Part shown: positions 27,403 to 36,069 of the stretch, in pieces | How positions within the stretch are numbered: the stretch's first letter is position 1 | Layout: each line of letters begins with the position of its first letter | Assembly: GCF_005154805.1 (NCBI RefSeq) | Contig: NZ_CP039727.1 | Span: 2,167,501 to 2,231,500 of the forward strand | Direction: 5' to 3' | DNA length: 64,000 bases | From: Bacillus sp. S3 | GTDB taxonomy: Bacteria > Bacillota > Bacilli > Bacillales > Cytobacillaceae | Notes under the pieces: generated by a model | Databases searched by the model: none | Told to the model about the DNA's origin: nothing | What the model saw: the letters and a program-made list of their open reading frames with translations, nothing else | Program-made: the position numbers and the translations under genes

Positions 27403-28416
27403 GTGGAGGATTTTTACCAAATTATATCCGGGCTTGATTACCCGGGGGAAAAGGTAGTAGCGACAATCGTTCATGTAAAGGGATCAGCTTATAAAAGAGA
27501 AGGATCTTCAATGCTGTTTTTTGCAGAAGGCACGCAGCTTGGCATGTTAACGGCAGGATGCCTGGAAACAGATTTGGCGAAGAAAGTAGAAGAAGTTTTT
27601 AAGAAACAAGAGGCTATCATCGTGCAATATGACTTGTCTCAAGAGGATGATTTAGGATGGGGGCAAGGTGCGGGCTGTAATGGGACGATTGATATCTTAA
27701 TTGAGCCAGTGACGGAAAAGGTCAAAGAGGATTTTCAATTGGTTAAAACAATGCTCAATCGACATAAGCCTGTCATCTGCTTAAAAAAACTAGATGAATT
27801 GGGAGAGTATGTCTTTATTGAGGAAGACGGCGAACCGTTTGGGAACTGGTCCGGGCCAATTCCAGTCATTGCGTTTACATCGAAAAGCGGTGTCATGCCG
27901 GGGAATCCGGCTGTTTTTCAACATACGTTTCAGCCAAAACCCAGGCTGATTGTGTTTGGAGCTGGACCGGATGCGATCCCGCTTGTTTCTTTAGCAGCCG
28001 AAACAGGCTTTTCAGTTACGGTCTGTGATTGGCGGGAAGCATTTTGCCAGAAAAAATACTTCCCAGCTGCAGATGAGCTATTGCTGGGCCTCCCCGCAAA
28101 ACTCGTTAAACAAATCACTTTTTCACCCTATGATTTTGTTGTTGTGATGACGCATCATTTTCAGCGAGACCAAGAGATTGTCATGAGGGTACGAAATAAG
28201 AATATAAAATACTTGGGTGTGCTTGGGCCGAGGGAGAGAACGAAAAGATTGTTTAGAAGTGAAGATATACCGGAATGGATTTCCTCACCATTGGGTGCGG
28301 CAATTGGTGCAAAAGGACCGGAGGAAATTGCTGTAAGTATTATGGCGGAAATGATTAAAGTATGGAGAAAACCTGTGCATGAAAGAGTGGAGCTCTTATG
28401 GACCATACCGGATTAA
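27403..28416 (+). CDS. xdhC: XdhC-family molybdenum cofactor insertion/sulfuration protein
   Basis: 337 residues from GTG 27403 behind GGGGGAG. The N-terminal XdhC/CoxI domain (VKGSAYKREGSSMLFF; GCLETDLA; GWGQGAGCNGTIDI) is followed by a Rossmann-like domain (LIVFGAGPDAIPL) and the C-terminal PLGAAIGAKGPEEIAVSI. Such proteins (B. subtilis PucA) bind and protect molybdenum cofactor, help sulfurate it and insert it into xanthine dehydrogenase-type enzymes. It starts the operon with three hydroxylase subunits and probably also serves the second set at 34.7-38.4 kb, which has no XdhC. Confidence 0.93.
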   Translation: MEDFYQIISGLDYPGEKVVATIVHVKGSAYKREGSSMLFFAEGTQLGMLTAGCLETDLAKKVEEVFKKQEAIIVQYDLSQEDDLGWGQGAGCNGTIDILIEPVTEKVKEDFQLVKTMLNRHKPVICLKKLDELGEYVFIEEDGEPFGNWSGPIPVIAFTSKSGVMPGNPAVFQHTFQPKPRLIVFGAGPDAIPLVSLAAETGFSVTVCDWREAFCQKKYFPAADELLLGLPAKLVKQITFSPYDFVVVMTHHFQRDQEIVMRVRNKNIKYLGVLGPRERTKRLFRSEDIPEWISSPLGAAIGAKGPEEIAVSIMAEMIKVWRKPVHERVELLWTIPD

Positions 28417-28470
28417 TCGTTTAAAGGAATACCGTTTTCTTGCCATTTCGGTAGGTGAGGAGGGAAGATC

Positions 28471-30789
28471 GTGGAGGTTATAGGGAAAAGTGTCATTCGT
28501 AAGGAAGCGCTTGATAAAGTGACGGGACGGGCGAGATATACAAATGATTTTCATACGGTTCCAATGCTGTCAGGGCAAATGGTGATCAGTCCCTATGGAC
28601 ATGCGAAAATTGTCAGCATGGACCTTGGGGAGGCATGGCAGGTTCCCGGCGTCAGGGCAATTCTTGCCGGAGAACGGTTTCCACTCACGGGTGAGGCGAT
28701 TCGCGACCGCCCGCCGCTTGCTGTTGATAAAGTCCGCTATCACGGTGAACCCGTGGCCCTTGTGGTTGCCGATACACCCGTGCAGGCAAAAAAAGCTGCC
28801 GACCTCATTCATGTCCAATATGAGTTGCTGCCAGTCGTAAATTCGCCCACTGAGGCGTTCCAAAAAGGAGCCCCCTTAGTACATGAGCACTTGGGTGAAT
28901 ATAAAAAAGAGGAAGATTCACATCCTGTGCCTGGCACCAATATTGCGACACATATTAAGATTCGCAAAGGCAATATGGAGAAAGGCTGGGCGAACAGTGA
29001 GACAGTCGTTGAGGCCAGTTTCTCTTTTGCGCCTTCTGATCATGTCGCAATGGAAACACGGTGTGCGACGGCTGAGATTTTACCGGATGGAAATATTATC
29101 ATTATGACTTCTTCGCAAGCGCCGTTTATGGTCAAGAGGTTAATCTCTGATTATTTTGATGTGGATCTCGGTAAAGTCATTGTCCATACCCCGCTTGTTG
29201 GCGGAGCTTTTGGCGGGAAGGCAGCAGTTCAGCTCGAGGTACTTGCCTATTTGGCATCCAAGGCTGTAGGCGGAAAACCCGTGAAGATTTTAAATACCAG
29301 GGAAGAAGATATAATTACTTCTCCTTGTCATATTGGCTTAGATGCGGTCGTTAAATTTGGTGCCGCCCGAAATGGGAAAATCCAAGCAGCGGAAATCCGC
29401 TACTTGTGGGATGGCGGGGCCTATTCCGATAAAGCCATTGATGTCACCAGGTCCGGTGCGGTTGATTGTACAGGACCATATCATATAGATAATGTCTGGT
29501 GTGATTCGTATTGCATGTATACGAATCATCCGTATGCTTCGCCTTTCAGGGGCTTTAGTCATTCAGAGCTCTCCTTTGCAATCGAACGGACAATGGATCT
29601 GCTTGCGCAAAAATTAAATATCGATCCGCTTGAGCTCAGGTACATTAATGCCATTATGCCGGGAAACACGACCCCGACAAGAGTTCCTTTAAATAAAAGT
29701 AATGTCGGAAATCTTAGGAAATGCATTGAAAAGGTCAGGGAACTCATTCACTGGAATGAGGGACCGATTAAGGAAGTGAATAATCGATTTGTTCGGGTAA
29801 AAGGAGTCAGCTGCAGCTGGAAGACGTCAACGATTGACACAGATGCCCCTTCCGGCGTCATCCTGACATTTAATCGGGACGGAACGATTAATTTAATGTC
29901 CGGTGTCATTGAAATTGGCACAGGAACTAAAACCGTGCTTGCTCAGATTCTCGCGGAACGATTAAAAATGGATGTGGATAACATCCATGTGAGGATGGAA
30001 ATCGATACGCAAACCACACCCGAGCATTGGAAGACAGTTGCCAGCAGAGGAACGTTTATGGGTGGAAGGGCTGTGCTAAGAGCAGCGGAGGATGTGATAC
30101 GGCAATTAACAGAAGTTGCGGCATGTGTCTTAAGGGCTCCTATAGAGGATTTGGAAGTAGCAGGCAGCCGTGTTTTTTTAAGGGATGATCCAACTATTGG
30201 ACTTCATTTTAAAGAAATTGCCAGTGGATACAAGTATCCAAATGGGCAAACGATTGGTCAGCAAATTATTGGCAGGGGCAGTTATATTTTACGGCATCTT
30301 ACCCATTTGGACCCTGAAACAGGTGCAGGTAAGCCTGGGCCGGAATGGACGGTCGCCGCCTATGGAGTTGAGATTGAGTTTGATCGAAGGGATTACACCT
30401 ATCGGCTCATAAAAGCATGTACGGTGGTTGATATTGGAAGGGTCATGAATGAAAAAGCAGCCCGCGGACAGGTCATGGGTGCGATGGGCATGGGGCTTGC
30501 CTTCGCAGGCCGGGAAACTTTTTACTTTGATCAGCTTGGCCGGGTAATGAATCCGCAGCTTCGGACCTATCGACCCCTAAGGTACGGGGAAAATCCCGAA
30601 TACTTGGTTGGATTTGTGGAAACACCACAGATTGATGGACCCTATGGGGCACGCGGGGTTGGTGAGCATGGCCTGATGGGGATGCCTGGTGCTCTTGGTA
30701 ATGCTTTATCTGTAGCGGCAGGTGTTTCACTGCATAAATTGCCGTTGATTCCGGAGTTAATTTGGAAAACAAAGGAGGCGGGCAGGTAA
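28471..30789 (+). CDS. Molybdopterin-binding subunit of a xanthine dehydrogenase-family hydroxylase (set 1)
   Basis: 772 residues, GTG start behind GAGGAGG. The N-terminal a/b hammerhead domain is followed by two molybdopterin-binding domains. Cofactor loops include VGGAFGGKA (about residue 243), and the catalytic base Glu is in ARGVGEHG (about 730). These match the large subunit (PucD/XdhA type). The enzyme hydroxylates an aromatic N-heterocycle or aldehyde using water. Xanthine is the default guess, but no purine gene lies nearby, so the substrate is unassigned. The stop TAA overlaps the ATG of the FAD subunit. Confidence 0.93.
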   Translation: MEVIGKSVIRKEALDKVTGRARYTNDFHTVPMLSGQMVISPYGHAKIVSMDLGEAWQVPGVRAILAGERFPLTGEAIRDRPPLAVDKVRYHGEPVALVVADTPVQAKKAADLIHVQYELLPVVNSPTEAFQKGAPLVHEHLGEYKKEEDSHPVPGTNIATHIKIRKGNMEKGWANSETVVEASFSFAPSDHVAMETRCATAEILPDGNIIIMTSSQAPFMVKRLISDYFDVDLGKVIVHTPLVGGAFGGKAAVQLEVLAYLASKAVGGKPVKILNTREEDIITSPCHIGLDAVVKFGAARNGKIQAAEIRYLWDGGAYSDKAIDVTRSGAVDCTGPYHIDNVWCDSYCMYTNHPYASPFRGFSHSELSFAIERTMDLLAQKLNIDPLELRYINAIMPGNTTPTRVPLNKSNVGNLRKCIEKVRELIHWNEGPIKEVNNRFVRVKGVSCSWKTSTIDTDAPSGVILTFNRDGTINLMSGVIEIGTGTKTVLAQILAERLKMDVDNIHVRMEIDTQTTPEHWKTVASRGTFMGGRAVLRAAEDVIRQLTEVAACVLRAPIEDLEVAGSRVFLRDDPTIGLHFKEIASGYKYPNGQTIGQQIIGRGSYILRHLTHLDPETGAGKPGPEWTVAAYGVEIEFDRRDYTYRLIKACTVVDIGRVMNEKAARGQVMGAMGMGLAFAGRETFYFDQLGRVMNPQLRTYRPLRYGENPEYLVGFVETPQIDGPYGARGVGEHGLMGMPGALGNALSVAAGVSLHKLPLIPELIWKTKEAGR

Positions 30790-31622
30790 TGCTTCCCTTT
30801 GATTTTGATTATTATCGGCCGGAAACACTTCAAGAGGCTGTAGAATTATTTCAGTATTTGGACCAGCATGGGAAACAGCCGTTTATTTTTTCAGGCGGAA
30901 CGGAATTAATCACACTTGGCAGGATTGATTTGGCCTTTACTGAAGCAGTAATTGATATTAAAGACATTGCCGAATTCAATGTCATACAGTTGGGCGGGGA
31001 GCATCTAGTTCTTGGCAGTACGCTTTCGCTCTCCAAGGTTGAAGAGGCTAATCCTTTTCCATTATTAACAAAAACAGCGAGCGAGGTTGCCGATCATACG
31101 GCACGAGAAAAAATAACGCTGGGCGGGAATATTTGTGCGCGAATATTTTACCGGGAAACGGTTCTTCCGTTTTTATTGGCGGATAGCCAAGTTTTAATCA
31201 TCGGACCTAATGGAAAAAAAATCGTCCCCATTAATGATATTTTTCAAGAAGAATTGAGGTTAGAAAAAGGCGAGTTTCTGGTTCAAATTGCGACTGAGAA
31301 CCGGTTTATTAGAGCCCCGTTTTACACTGTCAAACGCCGCCAGCAATGGGAGACCGGCTATCCATTGATTACGATAGCGGCGGTAAATATAGAAGGGAGG
31401 ATTCGTGTTGCCATTAGCGGGTTATGTCCATTTCCGTTCCGCTCGATAGGGGTAGAGGAAGCCTTAAATAATAGAGGACAATCGTGGGAAGCACGGGTGG
31501 ATGCGGCGATTTCCGTTTTACCGCAGCCGATTTTGGAGGATGTCGAGGGTTCTAGTGAATACCGTCTCTTTGTATTACGAAATTTGTTTTCCGATCTATT
31601 GGCTGCTCTAGACAGGGTATAA
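30789..31622 (+). CDS. FAD-binding subunit of molybdenum hydroxylase (set 1)
   Basis: 277 residues from ATG 30789, coupled to the preceding stop (TAATG) with AGGAGG upstream; an in-frame upstream start at 30762 lies inside the large-subunit gene. FAD_binding_5 fold: FSGGTELI near residue 40 and TLGGNICARI near residue 115 are the pyrophosphate-binding signatures. The CO_deh_flav_C domain follows. It passes electrons from the Fe-S subunit to NAD+ or another acceptor. Confidence 0.93.
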   Translation: MLPFDFDYYRPETLQEAVELFQYLDQHGKQPFIFSGGTELITLGRIDLAFTEAVIDIKDIAEFNVIQLGGEHLVLGSTLSLSKVEEANPFPLLTKTASEVADHTAREKITLGGNICARIFYRETVLPFLLADSQVLIIGPNGKKIVPINDIFQEELRLEKGEFLVQIATENRFIRAPFYTVKRRQQWETGYPLITIAAVNIEGRIRVAISGLCPFPFRSIGVEEALNNRGQSWEARVDAAISVLPQPILEDVEGSSEYRLFVLRNLFSDLLAALDRV

Positions 31623-31641
31623 AAAGGAGGGGAACGGGGGG

Positions 31642-32097
31642 TTGAAAACACATGCCATTACATTAATGATAAATGGGGAAAGCAGGATGGTAACAGTCAG
31701 GTCTGCAGATACCCTTTTATATCTAATAAGGGGGAAGCTTGGCCTGACAGGAGCAAAACCGGGTTGTTTAAACGGTGACTGCGGAGCCTGCACCGTGAAC
31801 GTCAATGGCAGGCCGATGAAATCTTGTTTGATGCTTGCTGTTGAGGCAGTTGGGAAGAATGTCACTACAATCGAGGGGCTGAATGAAACACCGATTCAGC
31901 AAGCCTTTGTCGAGAATTTCGCTTTTCAATGCGGCTATTGCACTCCAGGGTTTATTATGAATTGTCACTCATTGATTGGGCAGCATCCGGATGCTGATGA
32001 CCGCACCATTAAGGAGTGGCTGGAATCCAATATTTGCCGCTGCACAAGCTATATCGAAATCGAGCAGGCCGTGAAATCCGTGTTAAAAAAGAAATGA
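31642..32097 (+). CDS. [2Fe-2S] subunit of molybdenum hydroxylase (set 1)
   Basis: 151 residues, TTG start behind AGGAGGGG. The N-terminal plant-type ferredoxin cluster is CLNGDCGAC plus a later Cys. The C-terminal helical cluster is QCGYCTPGF ... NICRCTSY. This is the PucE/XdhC-type small subunit carrying two [2Fe-2S] centres between molybdenum and FAD. Last gene of the operon; a hairpin terminator begins right at its stop. Confidence 0.95.
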   Translation: MKTHAITLMINGESRMVTVRSADTLLYLIRGKLGLTGAKPGCLNGDCGACTVNVNGRPMKSCLMLAVEAVGKNVTTIEGLNETPIQQAFVENFAFQCGYCTPGFIMNCHSLIGQHPDADDRTIKEWLESNICRCTSYIEIEQAVKSVLKKK

Positions 32098-32118
32098 AAA
32101 ACGCCAGTTGGCGTTTTT
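32097..32118. terminator. Bidirectional terminator
   Basis: AAAAACGCCA / TGGCGTTTTT, tight loop, between convergent genes. Confidence 0.85.
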
Positions 32119-32151
32119 CCCTTTTTGCGACTAAAAAACCGTATTCTTCTC

Positions 32152-34221
32152 TTATTTATTCTTGCTCTGGAAATATGTGTCCAGCACCCTTCGCCCTATC
32201 TTAAGGCTAGCACGGTTGTCAACTTTTCCCTCGTAAGCCCAAGGCACTAAGACGGCCATCGCCACTTCCGGATTTGAGCTTGGCGCATAGCTAACGAGGC
32301 TTAAGTTCATAACCGGAGGAGGTACCTTTCCATAATTACTGCGTAAGGGACCATCATAAAAGGCTTCGGCAGTTCCTGTTTTACCGGCAGGTGAATAGGA
32401 AACACCTTGAAAGAAATTATAGGCCGTACCGCCGGGCTCTTGCATGACCTTTGTAAAGCCAGTCTGGACACGATTCATCCATTCCTTTTTCACATCTATT
32501 GTATTTAGAACAGTTGGATTGATTTCTTGTAGTACGGGTCCAAGTTCATTTGACGCTTCGGCAGGTTCACGAATTTCTTTCACCACATGCGGATGCATCC
32601 GGTTGCCGCCATTAGCAATCGTGGAAACGTATTGGGCCAGCTGCATGGCAGAATAGGTATCATATTGGCCAATTACAAGGTCAAGTAAATACCCAGGGAG
32701 CTTGCTTGGCCCTTTAAATCCTGATTGTTCATTCGGTAAATCAATACCGGTTCTTGTTCCTAGACCGAATGAGGCGAAAGAATTCCGAATCGTTTCAAAA
32801 GCCATCTTATTTGTAAAATTTAATGGCTGGTCATATTCATAATGTCCTTTACCGATTCTTATCGCTGTATGGAACATGTAGACATTGGAAGATTTCTTTA
32901 ACGCTTCAACCTCATTTAACCTGCCCAAATAGGCGTAAGATTTTTTTATCGGAGTATCTTTAATCTTGATTCCGGTATCATCGAAGAATGTACCCGCAGT
33001 AATCGCTCCTGTTTTATAACCGGTTAAAATCGTCGCCCCTTTTACCGTAGAGCCAACGTTATAAGTTGTGGTAAACGTTCCTAGGGCATCATCAATCATG
33101 TGGACCATTCCGCTTTCGTTGTCTTTGATGATCTTTTTCCCTGACATTGTCAGTACCTCTCCCGTTCTAGGATCCATTAAGACAACATATGCACGGTCGG
33201 TTAACGTTGTCCCAGGCAATTTCTTCGCAGCCCAAAGTTCTTCCTCAATAATCTTATCAACGGCCATTTGTAAATCCATATTGATTGTTAGGACAAGATC
33301 TTTTCCTTTTTTTTCGGCTAAAACAGATTGGGTCTCGATAACATTGCCCGTTTTATCGGTAATGTTTTTCACTTTTGATTTGGTGCCGTGCAAAACATCC
33401 TCATATTGCATTTCTAACTGACTTTTACCGACACGGTCATTACGGCTGTAGCCCCTTGCTAAAAAATAATCTAATTGATCAGCAGGTAGCCCTTCACCGG
33501 ATTTTGTTACGTTTCCCAACACAGATCGTAAGGTATTTTCGAAAGGATACGCACGATCCCAATCGGTAGTCGTTTCGACCCCGGGAAGGGATTGTAGATT
33601 TTCGCTAACAACAGCAAATTCTTTTTCGGAAACGGCATCGTTTTTTACCATTTGCGAGGTAAATTTATACCCGCTCGTAAACTCCCGATAGATTGCCAAC
33701 ATTTCAAGCTCATCGGCTGTTATTTCTTTCAGCTCATCCCCTGTGATGCGATCTAATTTCAATTTATACATTTCTCTATCTGTTAATTTCTTTGCATGAT
33801 ATAAGTCTTTTTCTTTCATCGTGATTTTGGCATCTGCCCGCCTCGGATTCTTTATTAACCAGAAATCCTGCTTGTATCGTTCAGTGACCTTATCTGTATT
33901 TTTATGTATCAAATTGGCTAATTTTCCTGCTGTTTCTAGCATTTCCTTTTGACTAAATCCTTCGTTTGTGAAAGTAATGGCACTTTTCGGAACATTATCG
34001 ACAATCACTCGGTAATGACGGTCGAACAGTTTTCCGCGAGGCACTGGATTACTAACAGTAATATCTTCTTTTCTATCTAAATCCCGTTTGAAATTTTCCC
34101 CATATACAATTTGAACAAACCCAAGACGAAGGATCAGGACAGAAAATAATAAAAAGACGCTAAAAAAAAGTAAATTTAAGCGAATAGGAAAATGGGATTT
34201 TTTCTTTTTTTGTTGCTCCAA
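32152..34221 (-). CDS. Class B penicillin-binding protein 2 (PbpA/PbpH type transpeptidase)
   Basis: About 689 residues from TTG 34221, preceded by AAAAGGAAG at 9 nt. One N-terminal membrane anchor (NLLFFSVFLLFSVLILRLGF) leads into the PBP dimerisation domain and a transpeptidase domain. Active-site motifs: STVK (Ser about 391), SSN in ALKKSSNVYMF, and KTG in SPAGKTGTAEAF (about 612). It is an elongation-type D,D-transpeptidase in the outer face of the membrane. An upstream in-frame extension to 34335 overlaps the divergent gene and lacks a site. It sits between two molybdenum hydroxylase operons with no obvious link to them. Confidence 0.92.
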   Translation of the reverse strand: MEQQKKKKSHFPIRLNLLFFSVFLLFSVLILRLGFVQIVYGENFKRDLDRKEDITVSNPVPRGKLFDRHYRVIVDNVPKSAITFTNEGFSQKEMLETAGKLANLIHKNTDKVTERYKQDFWLIKNPRRADAKITMKEKDLYHAKKLTDREMYKLKLDRITGDELKEITADELEMLAIYREFTSGYKFTSQMVKNDAVSEKEFAVVSENLQSLPGVETTTDWDRAYPFENTLRSVLGNVTKSGEGLPADQLDYFLARGYSRNDRVGKSQLEMQYEDVLHGTKSKVKNITDKTGNVIETQSVLAEKKGKDLVLTINMDLQMAVDKIIEEELWAAKKLPGTTLTDRAYVVLMDPRTGEVLTMSGKKIIKDNESGMVHMIDDALGTFTTTYNVGSTVKGATILTGYKTGAITAGTFFDDTGIKIKDTPIKKSYAYLGRLNEVEALKKSSNVYMFHTAIRIGKGHYEYDQPLNFTNKMAFETIRNSFASFGLGTRTGIDLPNEQSGFKGPSKLPGYLLDLVIGQYDTYSAMQLAQYVSTIANGGNRMHPHVVKEIREPAEASNELGPVLQEINPTVLNTIDVKKEWMNRVQTGFTKVMQEPGGTAYNFFQGVSYSPAGKTGTAEAFYDGPLRSNYGKVPPPVMNLSLVSYAPSSNPEVAMAVLVPWAYEGKVDNRASLKIGRRVLDTYFQSKNK

Positions 34222-34311
34222 ATGGTTACACTTCCTTTTATTCCATTCATAATGATTTATTGGATAAAAAAGATTGAATGAATAAAAACTAACCCAAAAA
34301 GGGGGAATACC

Positions 34312-34704
34312 ATGAGTAAGCAAAATAAGCAGCAAACTCAGTCACAAACCTTTCAACAACAGCAAATGCAACAAAAACAGCAGCAGCTTCAAGAAAATCA
34401 GTCCATGATGGAACAGCAATTTCAAACCCAAAAGCAGCAAGCCTTACAAACGATGCAGCAGGCTGAGCAAACAATTCAGCAAAATGCTTCGATGACTAAT
34501 CCTCAGGCGGTGCAGCAAGCAGGACAGCAGCTGCAACAAGCTGTTCAGCAGCTGAACCAGTTGCAAGGGATCGCTGTGACACAAGCAACAACGGCTACTC
34601 AGCAGCAATTGGAACAAGTTCAGCAGCAAATTGAGCAGGCTGCTCAAACGCTAAGTTTAATTGAATCACTTAGCGAAGAGAATAACAGCTTTAAAAAAGG
34701 GTAA
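34312..34704 (+). CDS. Glutamine-rich coiled-coil protein
   Basis: 130 residues, of which 49 are Gln (about 38%), in runs such as QTFQQQQMQQKQQQLQ and repeated QQ spaced every 3-4 residues. This predicts a long helix or coiled coil. There is no signal peptide, no Cys and no aromatic core beyond three Phe. The gene is real: AGGGGG precedes ATG 34312, a strong terminator follows, and the track is uninterrupted. The composition recalls small spore or coat-associated Q-rich Bacillus proteins, but no family is recognised. It is divergent from the PBP gene. Confidence 0.8.
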   Translation: MSKQNKQQTQSQTFQQQQMQQKQQQLQENQSMMEQQFQTQKQQALQTMQQAEQTIQQNASMTNPQAVQQAGQQLQQAVQQLNQLQGIAVTQATTATQQQLEQVQQQIEQAAQTLSLIESLSEENNSFKKG

Positions 34705-34713
34705 AAGGATGAC

Positions 34714-34745
34714 AACCCAGCTTTCGAACGGAAGCTGGGTTTTTC
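34714..34745. terminator. Bidirectional terminator
   Basis: AACCCAGCTT / AAGCTGGGTT perfect 10-bp stem followed by TTTTCC. Confidence 0.9.
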
Positions 34746-34753
34746 CGTGGAAT

Positions 34754-35233
34754 CTAGGCTTGAGCCTTCGCTTGGAGAACCGCCTTCACGGCATCTTTTA
34801 TTTCTTGATAACCGGTACAGCGGCATAGGTTGGATTGCATCCATTCTTCAATGACTTCATCATTAGCATTTGGGTGTTTATTTGCCAGGGCATGACAATT
34901 TAAGATAAAACCCGGGGTACAAAAGCCGCACTGGATCGCCCATTTATCAACAAATATTCTTTGGATTTCCGCACCCAATAGGCTTTCAATCGTTGTAACC
35001 GGCTGGTCGATTGTTTCAATCGCAAGAGAAAGGCAGGCATGCATCGGCTCTCCGTTTACTAAGACGGTACAAGCCCCGCAATCCCCATTTTCACATGCCC
35101 GCTTTGCGCCTGTTAAACCTAACTGCTCCCGCAGTGTTTGTAAAAGAGTGTCAGCTGACCGGATCATTACCTCTTTGGATTCTCCATTTACATGCAGTGT
35201 AACGACTGTTTTCGATGTACCGTTTGATATCAT
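34754..35233 (-). CDS. [2Fe-2S] subunit of molybdenum hydroxylase (set 2)
   Basis: 159 residues. Cluster motifs CENGDCGAC ... C and QCGFCTPGF ... NLCRCTGY match the set 1 subunit closely. ATG 35233 overlaps the FAD-subunit stop (ATGA) and follows GGAGG. Last gene of the second operon, ending at a terminator shared with the Q-rich gene. Confidence 0.95.
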   Translation of the reverse strand: MISNGTSKTVVTLHVNGESKEVMIRSADTLLQTLREQLGLTGAKRACENGDCGACTVLVNGEPMHACLSLAIETIDQPVTTIESLLGAEIQRIFVDKWAIQCGFCTPGFILNCHALANKHPNANDEVIEEWMQSNLCRCTGYQEIKDAVKAVLQAKAQA

Positions 35234-36069
35234 GCCAGTGTCGCCTCCAAACTATCATATATTTCAAGTAAGGCATTTTTTAAAACAAATTCCCGATATT
35301 CCCTGGACGCCTGGATATCATCGATAATTTCAGAGGGAATTAGTGTAACAGCCTTATCGATTCGTTCGGTTTTGGAGAGGGATGATTCATTTAAGGCTGC
35401 CTCCATTTGCTTTGACCTAAATGGATACTGACACACACCGCTGAAAGCGGCTCGAATTTGTTGATCTTTCACTAATGCTCCGATTGAAACAACGGGATAA
35501 CTAACTTTAGAGATTTTGGTTTTTTTGATGCTGACAAACGGAAGTGCTGTGTAATTCTTATCAATTATTATTTGCTCTAGGAATTGTCCCGCATCAAGTT
35601 TTAATTCTTCAGTAAACACATTTTCCAATGGGAGAACCAATTCTCCTTCAATTCCCGCTATTTTTACTTTGGCATCTGATAATAGAAGTGGTAAAATGCC
35701 TTCACGATAGATTAACTGGCTATTCAAATTTCCCCCAAGTGTGATCTTGTTCCTCGATGTATGGTCAGCAACTTTTTTAAATGTTTTCCCAAGCAAAGGA
35801 AATAAATTAGACTCAGAAATTTGGTTTAGAGAAACAGCAGAGCCGATAACCAGTTGATCCCCTTGAAATTCCAATACATGACAATCGGCAATTCCTTTTA
35901 GATCAATCACAGCATCTGCTTTCAATTGATTGATGCGAGAAAAAGTAATAAATTCAGTACCGCCGCTATAATAAATAACTAGTTTTCCTTGATTTTGAAG
36001 GTCATGGAATGTGTTAACCGCTTCTGAAATGGTGTCTGGTTTATAGTATTCAAAGTCAAACGGGATCAT
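35230..36069 (-). CDS. FAD-binding subunit of molybdenum hydroxylase (set 2)
   Basis: 279 residues from ATG 36069 (AAGGAG 7 nt upstream; a TTG two codons earlier is disfavoured). It has YSGGTEFI and TLGGNLNSQL as FAD-pyrophosphate loops, like the set 1 paralog, and overlaps the large-subunit gene by 14 bp. The order large-FAD-FeS is the same as in set 1, supporting duplication of a whole operon. Confidence 0.93.
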   Translation of the reverse strand: MIPFDFEYYKPDTISEAVNTFHDLQNQGKLVIYYSGGTEFITFSRINQLKADAVIDLKGIADCHVLEFQGDQLVIGSAVSLNQISESNLFPLLGKTFKKVADHTSRNKITLGGNLNSQLIYREGILPLLLSDAKVKIAGIEGELVLPLENVFTEELKLDAGQFLEQIIIDKNYTALPFVSIKKTKISKVSYPVVSIGALVKDQQIRAAFSGVCQYPFRSKQMEAALNESSLSKTERIDKAVTLIPSEIIDDIQASREYREFVLKNALLEIYDSLEATLA

